Of a DNA stretch of 64,000 bases, positions 27,031-35,934 are shown piece after piece. Source of the stretch: Dactylosporangium sucinum (GTDB lineage: Bacteria > Actinomycetota > Actinomycetes > Mycobacteriales > Micromonosporaceae). The notes under the pieces are model-generated. The model was not told the DNA's origin, made no database searches, and was given only the letters and a program-made list of their open reading frames with translations. The first letter of the stretch is position 1, and each line of letters opens with the position of its first letter. The translations under genes were made by a program, and so were the position numbers. The DNA lies in the NCBI RefSeq assembly GCF_014647515.1, contig NZ_BMPI01000010.1:141224-205223 (forward strand). The letters run 5' to 3'.

Positions 27031-27470
27031 CCGCGGCTCCGGTAGGTGTCCAGCGGGCTGGTGAACGAGGCCGACAGGGTGGCGCGGCCGGGCATGCCGG
27101 CCAGGGCGACGTCGGAGAACGTCGCCTGGCAGGTCACGATCACGGTCACGGTGGCGGGTGCTCCGACCGGCACGTCGAAGCCAGTGGTGTTGACGGCCAC
27201 CGAAATGCTGCTGCAGTGCAGGCCCTGCGCGGTGAGGGTGGAGGTCGCCGCGGCGAGTGCCTCGGCCTGCGCGGTGACCTTGGTGCGGGCGAGCGAGGCG
27301 GTCCGGGCGGCGTCAAACGCGGCGGCTTCGATCGACTGTCGCGCGAGGTTGACCCGGCCGGCGATGACCGCTGTGGCGAGTAGCGCAAGCACGGCCGGTG
27401 TGATGATGGCCAGCTCGATCGACACGGAGCCGGTGTCGCGGTGACGGTGACGCCACCCGGTCGTGGTCAT
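27027..27470 (-). CDS. TadE-like minor pilin
   Basis: A 147-residue protein with a class-III-signal-like N terminus: RDTG-SVSIELAIITPAVLALLATAV, where Glu at +5 after the Gly fits the prepilin peptidase rule. ARQSIEAAAFDAARTASLAR is the TadE amphipathic helix; the rest is extracellular. It overlaps both neighbours by 4 bases. Cleavage would be by the peptidase encoded at 51010-51798. Confidence 0.85.
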   Translation of the reverse strand: MTTTGWRHRHRDTGSVSIELAIITPAVLALLATAVIAGRVNLARQSIEAAAFDAARTASLARTKVTAQAEALAAATSTLTAQGLHCSSISVAVNTTGFDVPVGAPATVTVIVTCQATFSDVALAGMPGRATLSASFTSPLDTYRSRG

Positions 27471-27931
27471 GGTGTCGTGGGCCGTTCGATCGGGCCGTGG
27501 GCGGTCTTGGTGACCGTCCAGGTGAGACCGGGCAGAACGGAGACCGCATGTCCGGTCACGGTGACCCGGATCTCGGTCGCGGTGCGGATCACGGTCACCT
27601 GCGGGTCATCCAGGCCGACTCCGACGCTGTTCAGGAAGTTCGATGCCCGACGTTGGCCGGCGGCGGCGTCGGCCTGGTAGCCGCGGCCGGCGCTGACGCC
27701 CTGGGTTGCGGCGCCGAGCGCGATCGACTGGGCGAAGTAGAACAGGCCGGCCTGGACGATCGCGAACGTCAGCAGGATCACCGGCAGCGCGGTGATCGCG
27801 AATTCGACCGGTGAGCTGCCTCGGTCCGGGGCGCGAGCATCTCGCCGGCGCGGCGAGAGCTGCCCGCGCGGCCAGCTCGTAGCGCGTCGGGTCGCAGGCC
27901 GGGTCAAAGGCCAGGTCAAAGGCCAGGTCAT
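27467..27931 (-). CDS. TadE-like minor pilin
   Basis: A 154-residue pseudopilin. DRG-SSPVEFAITALPVILLTFAIVQAG is the prepilin-like helix with Glu at +5. The start is placed at 27931, where the ATG overlaps the stop of the small pilin-like gene; the frame runs further upstream but only through that gene and a duplicated remnant. The first residues are a tandem TWPL repeat encoded by three copies of a 12-bp unit (near 27899-27935), which may be a recent expansion. The N-terminal leader is long (38 residues) and Arg-rich. Confidence 0.85.
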   Translation of the reverse strand: MTWPLTWPLTRPATRRATSWPRGQLSPRRRDARAPDRGSSPVEFAITALPVILLTFAIVQAGLFYFAQSIALGAATQGVSAGRGYQADAAAGQRRASNFLNSVGVGLDDPQVTVIRTATEIRVTVTGHAVSVLPGLTWTVTKTAHGPIERPTTP

Positions 27932-28152
27932 GGGCCGTCCGGGCCTGAGCCCGCCTCCGGGATCAGGTCTACCCAGCCTTGCGCGACGGCGACGATCGCG
28001 CCAGCGATGGCGACCGCACCGACGGCCAGGATCGCGACGATGACGGCGGTGCTGACCGGGCTGTCGCCGCGGTCGCGCTCGGCCGGGTCGGTGAGTTCCT
28101 GCCACCGTGCCACCAGGTAGCTGGCGACGACGACGAACGGGGTGAGCGGCAT
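27928..28152 (-). CDS. small pilin-like membrane protein
   Basis: A 74-residue protein with a single long hydrophobic helix (TAVIVAILAVGAVAIAGAIVAV) after a charged leader ending DRGDSPVS. Size and position between TadC and TadE suit the major Flp-type pilin, but the +5 Glu is absent, so it may instead be an accessory subunit. GGAGGAACG precedes the ATG at good distance. It overlaps the TadE gene by 4 bases. Confidence 0.7.
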   Translation of the reverse strand: MPLTPFVVVASYLVARWQELTDPAERDRGDSPVSTAVIVAILAVGAVAIAGAIVAVAQGWVDLIPEAGSGPDGP

Positions 28153-28153
28153 G

Positions 28154-28248
28154 GTGTTCGTTCCTCCGGTAATGAGCGGCCGTAACGGCCGAGTTGACGA
28201 ACAAGCGCGCCATAAACGGTTAGCCGATGAGCGCGAGCGGGAAGATCG
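28154..28248 (-). pseudogene. remnant of a duplicated TadC 3' end
   Basis: This 95-bp block is an imperfect tandem copy (roughly 80% by eye) of 28249-28343, which holds the last codons of the TadC-like gene and the following ribosome-binding site. Translated, the remnant reads ALIG-stop-PFMARLFVNSA against LIGYPFIARLFIN-stop in the intact gene. The duplication leaves two GGAGGAACGAACAC sequences; only the one nearer the pilin gene precedes a start codon. Confidence 0.75.
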
Positions 28249-28283
28249 TGTTCGTTCCTCCGGTGGTGTGCGGCCGTACCGGC

Positions 28284-29138
28284 CTAGTTGATGAAAAGGC
28301 GCGCGATGAACGGGTAGCCGATGAGCACAAGCAGGATGACGACGAGCGCTGCGGCAGGGATGTCGAGCTGGTTGGTGCGCACCTCGGCCGCGGCGAGTGC
28401 GTCAGTGCGGATCCGGTCGCGCATCGAGTCGGCGCGAGCCCGCAGCGTCTGGTAGACGTTGGCGCCCTCATTGCCCGCGGTGCGCATGATGTCGGCGACG
28501 TCTCCCAGCTCGATTACCTCGATGTCGCGGGAGAGCACCGTGAGCTGGTCCCATGGTGGGCTCAGCTGCAGCTGCGCCCGCAGCAGCGCCTCGCGGATGC
28601 GCTCGAAGACCCAGCCCTGGCACACCCGGGCCGCACGCTCCAGCGACTCGACCGGCCCGTGCCCGCTGAGCACCTGGTGGGCGGCGAGGTCGAGGTAGGT
28701 GCACATGGCCCGGGCGAACTCCGCGCGGGCGGTCGCGGCCTTGGTGAGCACCTCCCGGTGCGCCAGCGCCGCGCCGGCGAGGGCCGCCGCCACCGTGGCG
28801 CCTGCCGGGACGAACACCGATATGGACAGCTGCAGGACCGCGACGACGAGTGTGACAACGGCGGGCAGTACGAGCGAGAACAGCGCCGACAGGCCCATCG
28901 TGAGGAAATACCGTTCGGTGCTGCGGCCGAGCAGTTGCAGGTCGGCGTGCGGTACCCGCAGTCGGCGGCGCAGCCAGCTCATGGTCGCCGGCTGGCGGCC
29001 GGTGCTGGCCGTCGTATGCAGGCGGCGTAGCGCCGGCCCGAGCGCGGGCGGTCGCGGCGCCAGGGGCATCACCAGCAGGAAGGCGCCGAGGCCGACTGCT
29101 CCACCGGCGATGATCATCAGTGTGAGGTGGCCGTTCAT
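28284..29138 (-). CDS. tadC: Tad pilus inner-membrane protein (TadC/GspF-like)
   Basis: A 284-residue type II secretion F-domain protein of the pilus platform. Membrane segments flank the family region: MIIAGGAVGLGAFLLVMPLAP at the start, ALFSLVLPAVVTLVVAVLQ in the middle and the terminal IPAAALVVILLVLIGYPFIA. FARAMCTYLDLAAHQVLSGHG is typical. The start at 29138 overlaps the TadB stop by 4 bases; the open frame upstream is not used. Forms a pair with TadB. Confidence 0.85.
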   Translation of the reverse strand: MNGHLTLMIIAGGAVGLGAFLLVMPLAPRPPALGPALRRLHTTASTGRQPATMSWLRRRLRVPHADLQLLGRSTERYFLTMGLSALFSLVLPAVVTLVVAVLQLSISVFVPAGATVAAALAGAALAHREVLTKAATARAEFARAMCTYLDLAAHQVLSGHGPVESLERAARVCQGWVFERIREALLRAQLQLSPPWDQLTVLSRDIEVIELGDVADIMRTAGNEGANVYQTLRARADSMRDRIRTDALAAAEVRTNQLDIPAAALVVILLVLIGYPFIARLFIN

Positions 29139-30052
29139 GCCGGCACCTGCACTGATTGGATGCCGGGTTGGGTGTCGGCCGGCGGCAGCAGCCGTTCCCG
29201 CCGCGGCGGCAGGCTCAGGTTGCGCACCCACGTCACGAGCACGACGTACAGCGCGGCCAGGATCAGCAGCACCAATTGGCCGGCGACCTTGCCGTACGGC
29301 TGAAGATAGGTGGGGTTGAGCCCGCCGTAGGCCAGCAACGCGATCGTCATGAAGGTGAGGAACCGCACGACGAAGCGCGGCCCGGCGCGTTTGGCGTCAA
29401 CGGTGCTGCGCATTTCGATCTCCGCGGCGATGGAGCGGCTGATCGCGGTAAGGACATCGTGTAAGCCCTCGCCGCGGTCGCTGATGTGCAGCAGCAGCGG
29501 CGCGACGACCTGGTCGGCCGTGTAGTCGCTGAGGTCGTCGGCGAACCGATGCAGCGCTGCGGCTGGGTCGTCGCCCGACTGCAGCCGGGCGGAGAGGTCG
29601 CGGACCTCCTGCTCGATGAGGTGCGGCGCGTGCTGCCCGGTGGCGGCGATCGCCTGCTGCAGGCCCAGGCCGCGGTCGACGATGTCGGCCAGCCGGCGGG
29701 TCCACGCCTCGACCGCCTCCAGCCGGGCGATCGCCAGCTTCTCGACGCGGCCTGCACCGAACAGCCACGGCATGCCGGGGATCGCGATGCCGATGATCGC
29801 GCCGGCGGCGGGCCAGCCGGTCAGCAACCAGACGAGGGCGCCGGCGCCGATCGCGGTGAGCAGCTTGGTCTGGTGGGCGCGCTGTTCGCGGCGGCTCCGG
29901 CCGTTGCCGGTCCACCAGCCGCGCAGTCGCTGCTGCAGCACCGATGGCGGCCGGGGCGGGCGGGTGGTGCCGACGACTCCCGCCACGGCGACGATGGCGC
30001 CGCCGACGGCCAGCAGCCCGGCCAGGACGGCGGCGAGGGTCAGCACACTCAT
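29135..30052 (-). CDS. tadB: Tad pilus inner-membrane protein (TadB/GspF-like)
   Basis: A 305-residue T2SF-domain protein. An N-terminal membrane segment (LAAVLAGLLAVGGAIVAVAG), a second near residues 85-115, and the GspF helices around AWTRRLADIVDRGLGLQQAIAATG and a C-terminal membrane pair agree with TadB. The start at 30052 gives an ATGA overlap with the CpaF-like gene. Works with the ATPase to drive pilus assembly. Confidence 0.87.
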   Translation of the reverse strand: MSVLTLAAVLAGLLAVGGAIVAVAGVVGTTRPPRPPSVLQQRLRGWWTGNGRSRREQRAHQTKLLTAIGAGALVWLLTGWPAAGAIIGIAIPGMPWLFGAGRVEKLAIARLEAVEAWTRRLADIVDRGLGLQQAIAATGQHAPHLIEQEVRDLSARLQSGDDPAAALHRFADDLSDYTADQVVAPLLLHISDRGEGLHDVLTAISRSIAAEIEMRSTVDAKRAGPRFVVRFLTFMTIALLAYGGLNPTYLQPYGKVAGQLVLLILAALYVVLVTWVRNLSLPPRRERLLPPADTQPGIQSVQVPA

Positions 30053-31617
30053 GCCGGCCTCACCGGGATTCCAGGTGCCGGCCATGGTGTCGGCCAGGCA
30101 CCTCGGTTGTACTCCTCGCCCTGTTCGACGTAGGGGGTGAGCCCGCGCGGGTCGTAGCCGACCCGCTGCAGCGGCCCGCTCAGTCGTTCTGGCAGGTGGC
30201 GGGGCACCGCCCGGCCGTCGGGACCCGGGCCGAAGATCGTGGTGGTGACGAGCCGGTCGCCGGACATGCCACCGACCTCGACGATCTCGGAGACGTAGCG
30301 GTATTTCAGTCCGCCGATCTTGGTCTCGTCCTGCACGGTGAGGTAGACGATGAGGTCAAGGCCGTCGGCAGTCATCCGCCGGGCCAGGTCAGGGGTCATC
30401 TCCGGGCCGTACGTCAGGGCCAGGCTGATGATGCGGTCGAGCACCTGCCGAGCCTGGCGGGCGTGGATCGTGCACAGCGAGCCTTTGCTGGTGGCCATCG
30501 CCTGAAGCATGGGGACGATCTCGTTGGAGCGGACCTCACCGACGATGATGCGCTGGACCGACATACGCAGCGTCAGAGGGATCAGGTCGGCGATGGTGAC
30601 CTCGCCAGCGGGTCGGCCGTCGGCTCCGCGCGCACCGTGGCCCTCGCGTGCCTCCAGGCTCATCGCGTACGGGTGCCGGCCGGTGGTGTGCAGGCCGAGC
30701 TCCCGGCTCTCCTCGAGGACGACGAACGGCTCCAATGGTGGAATCTCGCGGGCCAGCGCGCGCAGCATGGTGGTCTTGCCGGCGTCGGCGAGACCGGCGA
30801 TCATGATGTTGAGGCCAGCCGCCATCGCCGCCCTGAGGAACTCGCAGATGAGCGGGTCCATCGACGCGAACCGGTCGCGCAGGTCCTCAAGGCTGACGTC
30901 GAGCAGGGTGTGCCGGCGGATTGCGGCGTAGGGTCGCGCCGACACCTGAAAGAGCACGGTCAGCCGGCTGCCGTCGGGCAGCTGCATGTCGAGCCACGGC
31001 TTCGTCGACGACAGCGACCGTTCGGTGGTGGCGGCACGCATCGCGAGCCCTCGGAACATGTCGATGAGCTCACGGTCGCTGTCGGCGACCGGCGCACCGA
31101 TGGTGATGCGCCCGTCGGTGTGCTCGATGCGCACGTTGTCGCCGAGGATGTGGATGTTCACGATGTCGCTGCGGTCGAGCAGCTGCCGCAGTCGGCCCAG
31201 GCCGAACATGTCGGCGGCGACGGCGTCCTGCAAGGCGTCTTCGGTGGCGTGAGGGATCGGCTGCCCGGCGGCGTGTAGGCCGTCGACGTAGTCGCGGATC
31301 ACGCGGGCTGCGATCCGTTCCGCCTCGGCCTGACGGTCTTCGGCGGTCGCGTGAGGGGTGCTGCGCAGTGCGATGGTCAGCTCCTCGCTGACCTTTTCCC
31401 GCAGCCACCGGACGACGGCGTAATCGATCGCTGGAGGTGCGACGGTCGGTGGCTGGGCGACGACGGCCGGCGATGGGAAGCCAGGCACCGGGGTGAAGGC
31501 AGTGGCCGAGGGCCCGGGCTGGACTCCGCCGTTCGTGCCGGCGTTCGGGCCGTGTCCCCCGACGAGCCGCGCTGCCGCCGCTGGTAAGTGCGGGTACTGG
31601 TGCGGGTTACCGGACAT
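30049..31617 (-). CDS. tadA: Tad pilus ATPase (TadA/CpaF)
   Basis: A 522-residue secretion ATPase powering pilus extension. The Walker A is GLADAGKTTMLRAL, the Asp-box-like FVVLEESRELGL follows, then VQRIIVGEVRSNEI (Walker B region) and GSLCTIHAR (His box), the order found in TadA/CpaF. The first ~100 residues are Pro-rich. The start at 31617 lies 11 bases inside the upstream CpaE-like gene; the open frame extends further but is a shadow of it. Confidence 0.93.
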   Translation of the reverse strand: MSGNPHQYPHLPAAAARLVGGHGPNAGTNGGVQPGPSATAFTPVPGFPSPAVVAQPPTVAPPAIDYAVVRWLREKVSEELTIALRSTPHATAEDRQAEAERIAARVIRDYVDGLHAAGQPIPHATEDALQDAVAADMFGLGRLRQLLDRSDIVNIHILGDNVRIEHTDGRITIGAPVADSDRELIDMFRGLAMRAATTERSLSSTKPWLDMQLPDGSRLTVLFQVSARPYAAIRRHTLLDVSLEDLRDRFASMDPLICEFLRAAMAAGLNIMIAGLADAGKTTMLRALAREIPPLEPFVVLEESRELGLHTTGRHPYAMSLEAREGHGARGADGRPAGEVTIADLIPLTLRMSVQRIIVGEVRSNEIVPMLQAMATSKGSLCTIHARQARQVLDRIISLALTYGPEMTPDLARRMTADGLDLIVYLTVQDETKIGGLKYRYVSEIVEVGGMSGDRLVTTTIFGPGPDGRAVPRHLPERLSGPLQRVGYDPRGLTPYVEQGEEYNRGAWPTPWPAPGIPVRPA

Positions 31618-32428
31618 GACTGACCTCCTGGCCGGTATGTGCGGTGTACGCGGTGAGCAGGTGGGCGCGGCGGTTGGCGATCGCGTCCCGGACGGGCGTC
31701 TCCGCGGCCGCCGCCGCGCGGAGCAGTCGCGGGCTGCTGCGCAGCCGCCCGGCACCGTCGCTGAGCAGGGCGGCGGTGCGCGGATCGTTGGGTAGCTCGA
31801 GCAGCACCGGCAGCTGCAGCTGTTGCTCGATCTCGCGGCGGCTGTAGGGGCCTTCGCCGACCAGCGCGAGTGCGAGTGACCCCGGGCCGCTGCCGTGCTG
31901 GGTGAGTTCGCGGCGCAGCAGGTCGGCGGCGGGCGCGGCCGGGCTGACGGTGCGCAGACTGTCGGCGCGCACGACGAGCAGAAGGAGGTCGGCACGGTGC
32001 AGCAGCGGCCAGGGCGGTGCCGAGGTGGTGAGCCGGCCGCAGTCGGCGATGACGTCGAAACCCGGGTGGATCCGTTCGAGCTCCGCGAAGAAGGCCGTCA
32101 ACGCCGCCCAGGTGGGGCGGATCGTGCCGGCCTGAACCGGGTCGGTGATGCCGGGCAGCACCATGCGCCGACGCGGCCGCTGCCGGTCCAGGTCGATCAG
32201 TTGCTGCTTCCATGATGTGGGGAGTTGGTTGCGTAGGGCGGCGGCGGCCAGCTGGAGCAGGCCCATTGGCTGGATCTGCATGCGAGATAGGTAGCCGGTG
32301 AGGATGGTGCCGCCGGCCGGGTCACACTCGGCGAGCACGACCCGGCGATTCCAGGCCAGGGTGCAGGCGAGCGCCGCTGTGCTCACGCCTGGCGAGCCCT
32401 TCGCCGACACCATCGCGATCACGGCCAT
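31607..32428 (-). CDS. CpaE/TadZ-like ATPase
   Basis: A 273-residue ParA/MinD-superfamily protein. The P-loop is SAKGSPGVSTAALA, a deviant Walker A, followed by LAECDPAGG and FDVIADCGRL. This pattern and its place directly before tadA point to the CpaE/TadZ pilus-localising ATPases rather than plasmid partition. It starts 1 base after the SAF-domain gene ends. Confidence 0.82.
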   Translation of the reverse strand: MAVIAMVSAKGSPGVSTAALACTLAWNRRVVLAECDPAGGTILTGYLSRMQIQPMGLLQLAAAALRNQLPTSWKQQLIDLDRQRPRRRMVLPGITDPVQAGTIRPTWAALTAFFAELERIHPGFDVIADCGRLTTSAPPWPLLHRADLLLLVVRADSLRTVSPAAPAADLLRRELTQHGSGPGSLALALVGEGPYSRREIEQQLQLPVLLELPNDPRTAALLSDGAGRLRSSPRLLRAAAAAETPVRDAIANRRAHLLTAYTAHTGQEVSHVR

Positions 32429-32429
32429 G

Positions 32430-33137
32430 TCAACTCCGGGCGGTCAGCGTGACGACGATCCGGCCGGCGGCCGCCCGCGCTGCGACCAGCGGGCCGTCAC
32501 GCTCCACGACCGCGACGTTGAGCAGGGTGGTGCCCTCCCTGGTGCCGGGTCGCACGTCGATGACGGTCGCCTTGATGCTCAGCGGCGCGTTGGTCGCCGG
32601 GTCCTTCTGCTGGTTCGGCACCGGCACCGGGTTGGTCTCGCCGGTGATGACGAGGACGACGTTCGCGCCGGGTTTGATCCGCTCGGCGGGCAGCTTGTCC
32701 TGTGACAGGCTGATGCCAACCAGTTGCTTGCCGGCGCCCGGGATCGCCGTGTCGGTCAGTTGGCCCTCGGTGAGCAGGGTGCCGGGCACGAGCGCGACGG
32801 CGGCGAACCGTCCGACGACGCGGTCGGCGGCGTTGGCCGGCACCGGTTTGAGTGACGGATCCACGCTGATCCGTACGACGGTCAGATCGGCCCGGGTGAG
32901 CTGTGTGCCGATTTCGACGCGCTTGCCGACCGCGAGGTATTCGCCGGTCGAGCCGACGCTGAGCAGCACCTTTGCCGCGATCAGTCCGCCTGCGGCGATC
33001 AGCGCCACGGCCAGCCAGATCAGCCGGGGCTGCCAGCGGCGCTGCGGGGCCAACCGCGGCACGGCGAGCGGGGCGGTCGGCGGCCGGCCGGCATTGACGG
33101 CAGTGGCGGTGGAACCGGTCGGCGGTGCACTCGTCAT
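32430..33137 (-). CDS. SAF-domain protein (CpaB-like)
   Basis: A 235-residue membrane-anchored protein. After a Pro-rich cytoplasmic tail there is one membrane helix (LIWLAVALIAAGGLIAAKVLL) and an external SAF domain (VGKRVEIGTQLTRADLTVVRI, VALVPGTLLTEGQL). CpaB/RcpC proteins share this layout. It overlaps the secreted-protein gene upstream by 4 bases. Confidence 0.8.
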   Translation of the reverse strand: MTSAPPTGSTATAVNAGRPPTAPLAVPRLAPQRRWQPRLIWLAVALIAAGGLIAAKVLLSVGSTGEYLAVGKRVEIGTQLTRADLTVVRISVDPSLKPVPANAADRVVGRFAAVALVPGTLLTEGQLTDTAIPGAGKQLVGISLSQDKLPAERIKPGANVVLVITGETNPVPVPNQQKDPATNAPLSIKATVIDVRPGTREGTTLLNVAVVERDGPLVAARAAAGRIVVTLTARS

Positions 33138-34078
33138 GAGGTGATCACCTGGATCTCGTCGATGTCGATCGTGGCGGTGGACGTCCGCGTAACGGTGAGA
33201 TCACCGGACTGCCCGCCGCCGACCCAATGGATCTGCCAGGTGGTGGTGCCGGTGATCGTGTAGCGGCTGTCGCCTGGGGTGGGTGCGGGATACCCGTCGT
33301 AGCCGCAGTCCGGCGACTTGAGCTGACGGGAGTCGGGCACCGGCTCAGACGGCACCGTGTAGGGCGTGCCGGGCGCGAGGCAGGTGACGGAGGCCCCGTC
33401 GCCCATCCGGTAAACGATCTTGGAGGCGGTTGCGGTGGCGGTCACCGACAGCCCCGGTACGGATGCCGTGCGGCTGGACGGCCCCCAGGTCGCCTCAGTG
33501 GCCGGTGTCCAGATCCACACCGGCAGGCCGACCACGCCGGTGCCGCCGGCGTCCGGTGCGGTGTTGATGATCGGTCCCCGGATCGGCAGCTGGTTGATCG
33601 CCTGTGCCGCGAGGTCGGCCGGTGACGGGAGTCCGCCGAAGCCAGGCGGTGGTGTCGCCCGCCACTGGAAGTCGGGTTGCACGGCGCCGGGCCAGCCGCA
33701 GCTGATGGCGTAGACCGCGCCGTCGCCGGGCGCGTGGCCTTCCCAGAGCGGGTCGCCTGCCGGCGGCTGGGGCTCCATGAGCTTGGCGAAGCAGCCCTCG
33801 CCCATGTAGTAGCCGTAGTGGTGCAGGCAGCCGATGATCATGCCGCCCTCGTACTCGGTCGTGCACTTCAGCGGGCCGCCTCCGTTCCCGGGGCTGCCGG
33901 GACCGCCTGGGTCGCCGGGACCGCCAGGGCCGCCGGGGGTCTCGACCACCACGTAGCAGTCGCCCCCACCGGGCGGGCAGTAGACGTAGTCGGCGGCGGC
34001 CGGATTCGCGGTCGCGACGAGCAGCGCCGCGACGGCGGCCAGCGTGACACCGCCGGCGGTGATTGGGCGGCTCAGCAC
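33134..34078 (-). CDS. secreted protein of the pilus operon, hypothetical
   Basis: A 314-residue secreted protein. Residues 1-29 are a Sec signal (VTLAAVAALLVATANPAAADY). The mature protein starts with a Gly/Pro collagen-like stretch (GGPGGPGDPGGPGSPGNGGG) and contains several cysteines, then a beta-rich domain ending in Thr-rich strands. Such proteins recur in actinobacterial tad loci; their function is not known. It starts 7 bases inside the preceding aldolase-lipoprotein ORF. Confidence 0.75.
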   Translation of the reverse strand: MLSRPITAGGVTLAAVAALLVATANPAAADYVYCPPGGGDCYVVVETPGGPGGPGDPGGPGSPGNGGGPLKCTTEYEGGMIIGCLHHYGYYMGEGCFAKLMEPQPPAGDPLWEGHAPGDGAVYAISCGWPGAVQPDFQWRATPPPGFGGLPSPADLAAQAINQLPIRGPIINTAPDAGGTGVVGLPVWIWTPATEATWGPSSRTASVPGLSVTATATASKIVYRMGDGASVTCLAPGTPYTVPSEPVPDSRQLKSPDCGYDGYPAPTPGDSRYTITGTTTWQIHWVGGGQSGDLTVTRTSTATIDIDEIQVITS

Positions 34079-35934
34079 GGCCGGTCCCGTTGGGCGTTGG
34101 CCGTGTTGACCAGCCAGCGTCCGTCGTCGTACTGCACCACCTTGGCCTGGACGAGGTAGCGCCTGGCCTGGTCGGGCACGGCGGCGTCCTTGCCGCTGGC
34201 CTTGATCACCGTCTTCCAGGCGCTGGTGTCCAGGCAGTCGTCGATGTCGACGGTGAACGGCCTGGTGCTGATGTCGACTCTGGTGACGGCCGGCTTCCAG
34301 GTCGGCGTGCCGGTGGTGACGAGTCCTTGCTGAGCCTTGAGGTAGATGTCGTTCCGCAACTGGGTCAGCAGCGGGTCTGCCGTGTAGTTGGGCAGGTCAC
34401 CACCCTGTGGGTCGGCGTTGGCGGAGGCTGCGACCTGCGCTTTGCGGAAGTTGGTGTAGGCGTCGACGGCTTTGGTGCGTGCATCGGCCTCCTCTGCGGT
34501 CACCGTCGGGGAAACAGCCGACGACACGGCCGACGAGACGGTCGGCGTGCGGGGGGCTTGGCCAGGGCCTTCGCCGCAGCCGGCCGCGGCCAGCGCGAGC
34601 ACGAAGGTCAGGGCAGTTGTCGCCGCGCGCACGACGGTGTGGGGTCGGCGGGCGCGTCCCGGGTCTGTGTCCGCAGTCGTGTCTGGCTGAACGACCGGTT
34701 CGGCGGCGGCCGTGGCAGGTGCCGGAGCCGCGGCCATCACCTGATCCACCGGCCCGGCCGCCGTCGGGGCAGCGCCTGCGCCTGCGTTGTCGTCCGCCTC
34801 CCGGTCCTGTGGCTGGGTCGTGGTCGCCGACGTGTCGTCACGCTGCTGCGCAGCGGTGCTGCGCAGCATGCTCGCGATGCGGGCTGCGGCGGCCATGGGG
34901 TGCTTCAGCAGCGCGCTCAGCACCCGGATGGCGTGCTGCAGCTGGCCGTCGGTCACGTCCAGGTGAAGAACGAGCCGCACCTCGTCGTCGGAGATCGGGG
35001 CGAGCAGGACGCCGAGTTCGGCTGCGGTGGCGGCGAACCCCTTGGTGGTCCAGCCGGTGGCGCTAAGGTCGAGCAGGACGATGTTCGTTTGAACCGTGTG
35101 GGACACGACGCCGGTGTCGGCCAGCGCCGAGGCCAGGGCAGCGGCCCGCTGATGGTCCTCGACGAGGCGCTCCAGGTGGTGGTGGTCGAGGGCGAAGAGG
35201 CCGGCGGCGGCCATGAGCCCGGGCACCTGCCGCATCGCGCCGCCTTGCTGTTGGCGGAGTCGCCGCGCCTGTTGTTCGACAAGGTCGGCGGGGCCGACCA
35301 TCAGCGAGCCGCCCGGGGCGCCGAGCCCTTTGGACAGGCATACCGCGAGCGTGTCGAACAGTTGCCCGTATACCGGCAGCGGCGTGCCGGTGGCGATGTG
35401 CGCGTGCCAGATCCGGGCGCCGTCGCAGTGGATGGCCATGCCGGATTCGTCGGCCACCTTGCGCAGGTCCGTCAGCGTTTCGACGGGATAGACCAGTCCC
35501 CCGGCCAGGTTGGCGGTCTGCTCGACGGCGATCACTCGCGTGGGATTGCTGTAGTACTGGGCAGAGCCCAGATGCGCGGTCACCGTCTGGGCATCCAGCA
35601 GCCCGCGCGTATCACAGGTGGTGCGGGTGGAGATCCCGCCGAGCGCGGCCGCGGCCCCGGCCTCCAGGCGTACGACGTGTGCTTTAGGGGCGCACAGCAG
35701 CTCGTCGCCTGGACGCAGCAGCGCCCGCAGGGCCACCTGGTTGGCCATCGTCCCGCTGGGCATCAGCAACGCCGCCTCGTGGCCGAACATCTCGGCGACG
35801 CGTTTCTGGAGTTTCGTGACGTTGCGGTCTTCGCCGTAGCAGTCGTCGCCGAGTTCCGCCGACGCCATCGCGGCGATCATCCCGGCGCTGGGCTGAGTGA
35901 CCGTGTCGCTGCGCAGGTCCACGTACGTGCTCAT
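34072..35934 (-). CDS. L-threonine aldolase fused to lipoprotein-like domain
   Basis: A 620-residue fusion. Residues 1-345 are a PLP-dependent low-specificity threonine aldolase: LRSDTVTQPS at the start, H86 in APKAHVVRLEAGA, D171 in HCDGARIW, K202 in SKGLGAPGG as the likely Schiff-base lysine, and RLVLH near 330. Residues ~346-432 are an Ala/Pro/Thr-rich linker. At ~436-453 a hydrophobic segment ends in ALAAAGC, lipobox-like. Residues 454-620 resemble the secreted domain usual in actinobacterial tad loci (ADARTKAVDAYTNFRKAQ, DIDDCLDTSAWKTVI). It overlaps the thioesterase gene by 4 bases upstream and the secreted-protein gene by 7 downstream. An internal start (e.g. ATG at 34737) could make the lipoprotein separately. 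No stop or frameshift separates the parts. Confidence 0.85.
   Translation of the reverse strand: MSTYVDLRSDTVTQPSAGMIAAMASAELGDDCYGEDRNVTKLQKRVAEMFGHEAALLMPSGTMANQVALRALLRPGDELLCAPKAHVVRLEAGAAAALGGISTRTTCDTRGLLDAQTVTAHLGSAQYYSNPTRVIAVEQTANLAGGLVYPVETLTDLRKVADESGMAIHCDGARIWHAHIATGTPLPVYGQLFDTLAVCLSKGLGAPGGSLMVGPADLVEQQARRLRQQQGGAMRQVPGLMAAAGLFALDHHHLERLVEDHQRAAALASALADTGVVSHTVQTNIVLLDLSATGWTTKGFAATAAELGVLLAPISDDEVRLVLHLDVTDGQLQHAIRVLSALLKHPMAAAARIASMLRSTAAQQRDDTSATTTQPQDREADDNAGAGAAPTAAGPVDQVMAAAPAPATAAAEPVVQPDTTADTDPGRARRPHTVVRAATTALTFVLALAAAGCGEGPGQAPRTPTVSSAVSSAVSPTVTAEEADARTKAVDAYTNFRKAQVAASANADPQGGDLPNYTADPLLTQLRNDIYLKAQQGLVTTGTPTWKPAVTRVDISTRPFTVDIDDCLDTSAWKTVIKASGKDAAVPDQARRYLVQAKVVQYDDGRWLVNTANAQRDRPC

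Noticed and set aside
31607..32428. Plasmid partition ATPase ParA
   Set aside because: It is the superfamily, but position between CpaB-like and TadA genes and the deviant P-loop fit CpaE/TadZ, and no parB or centromere repeats lie beside it.
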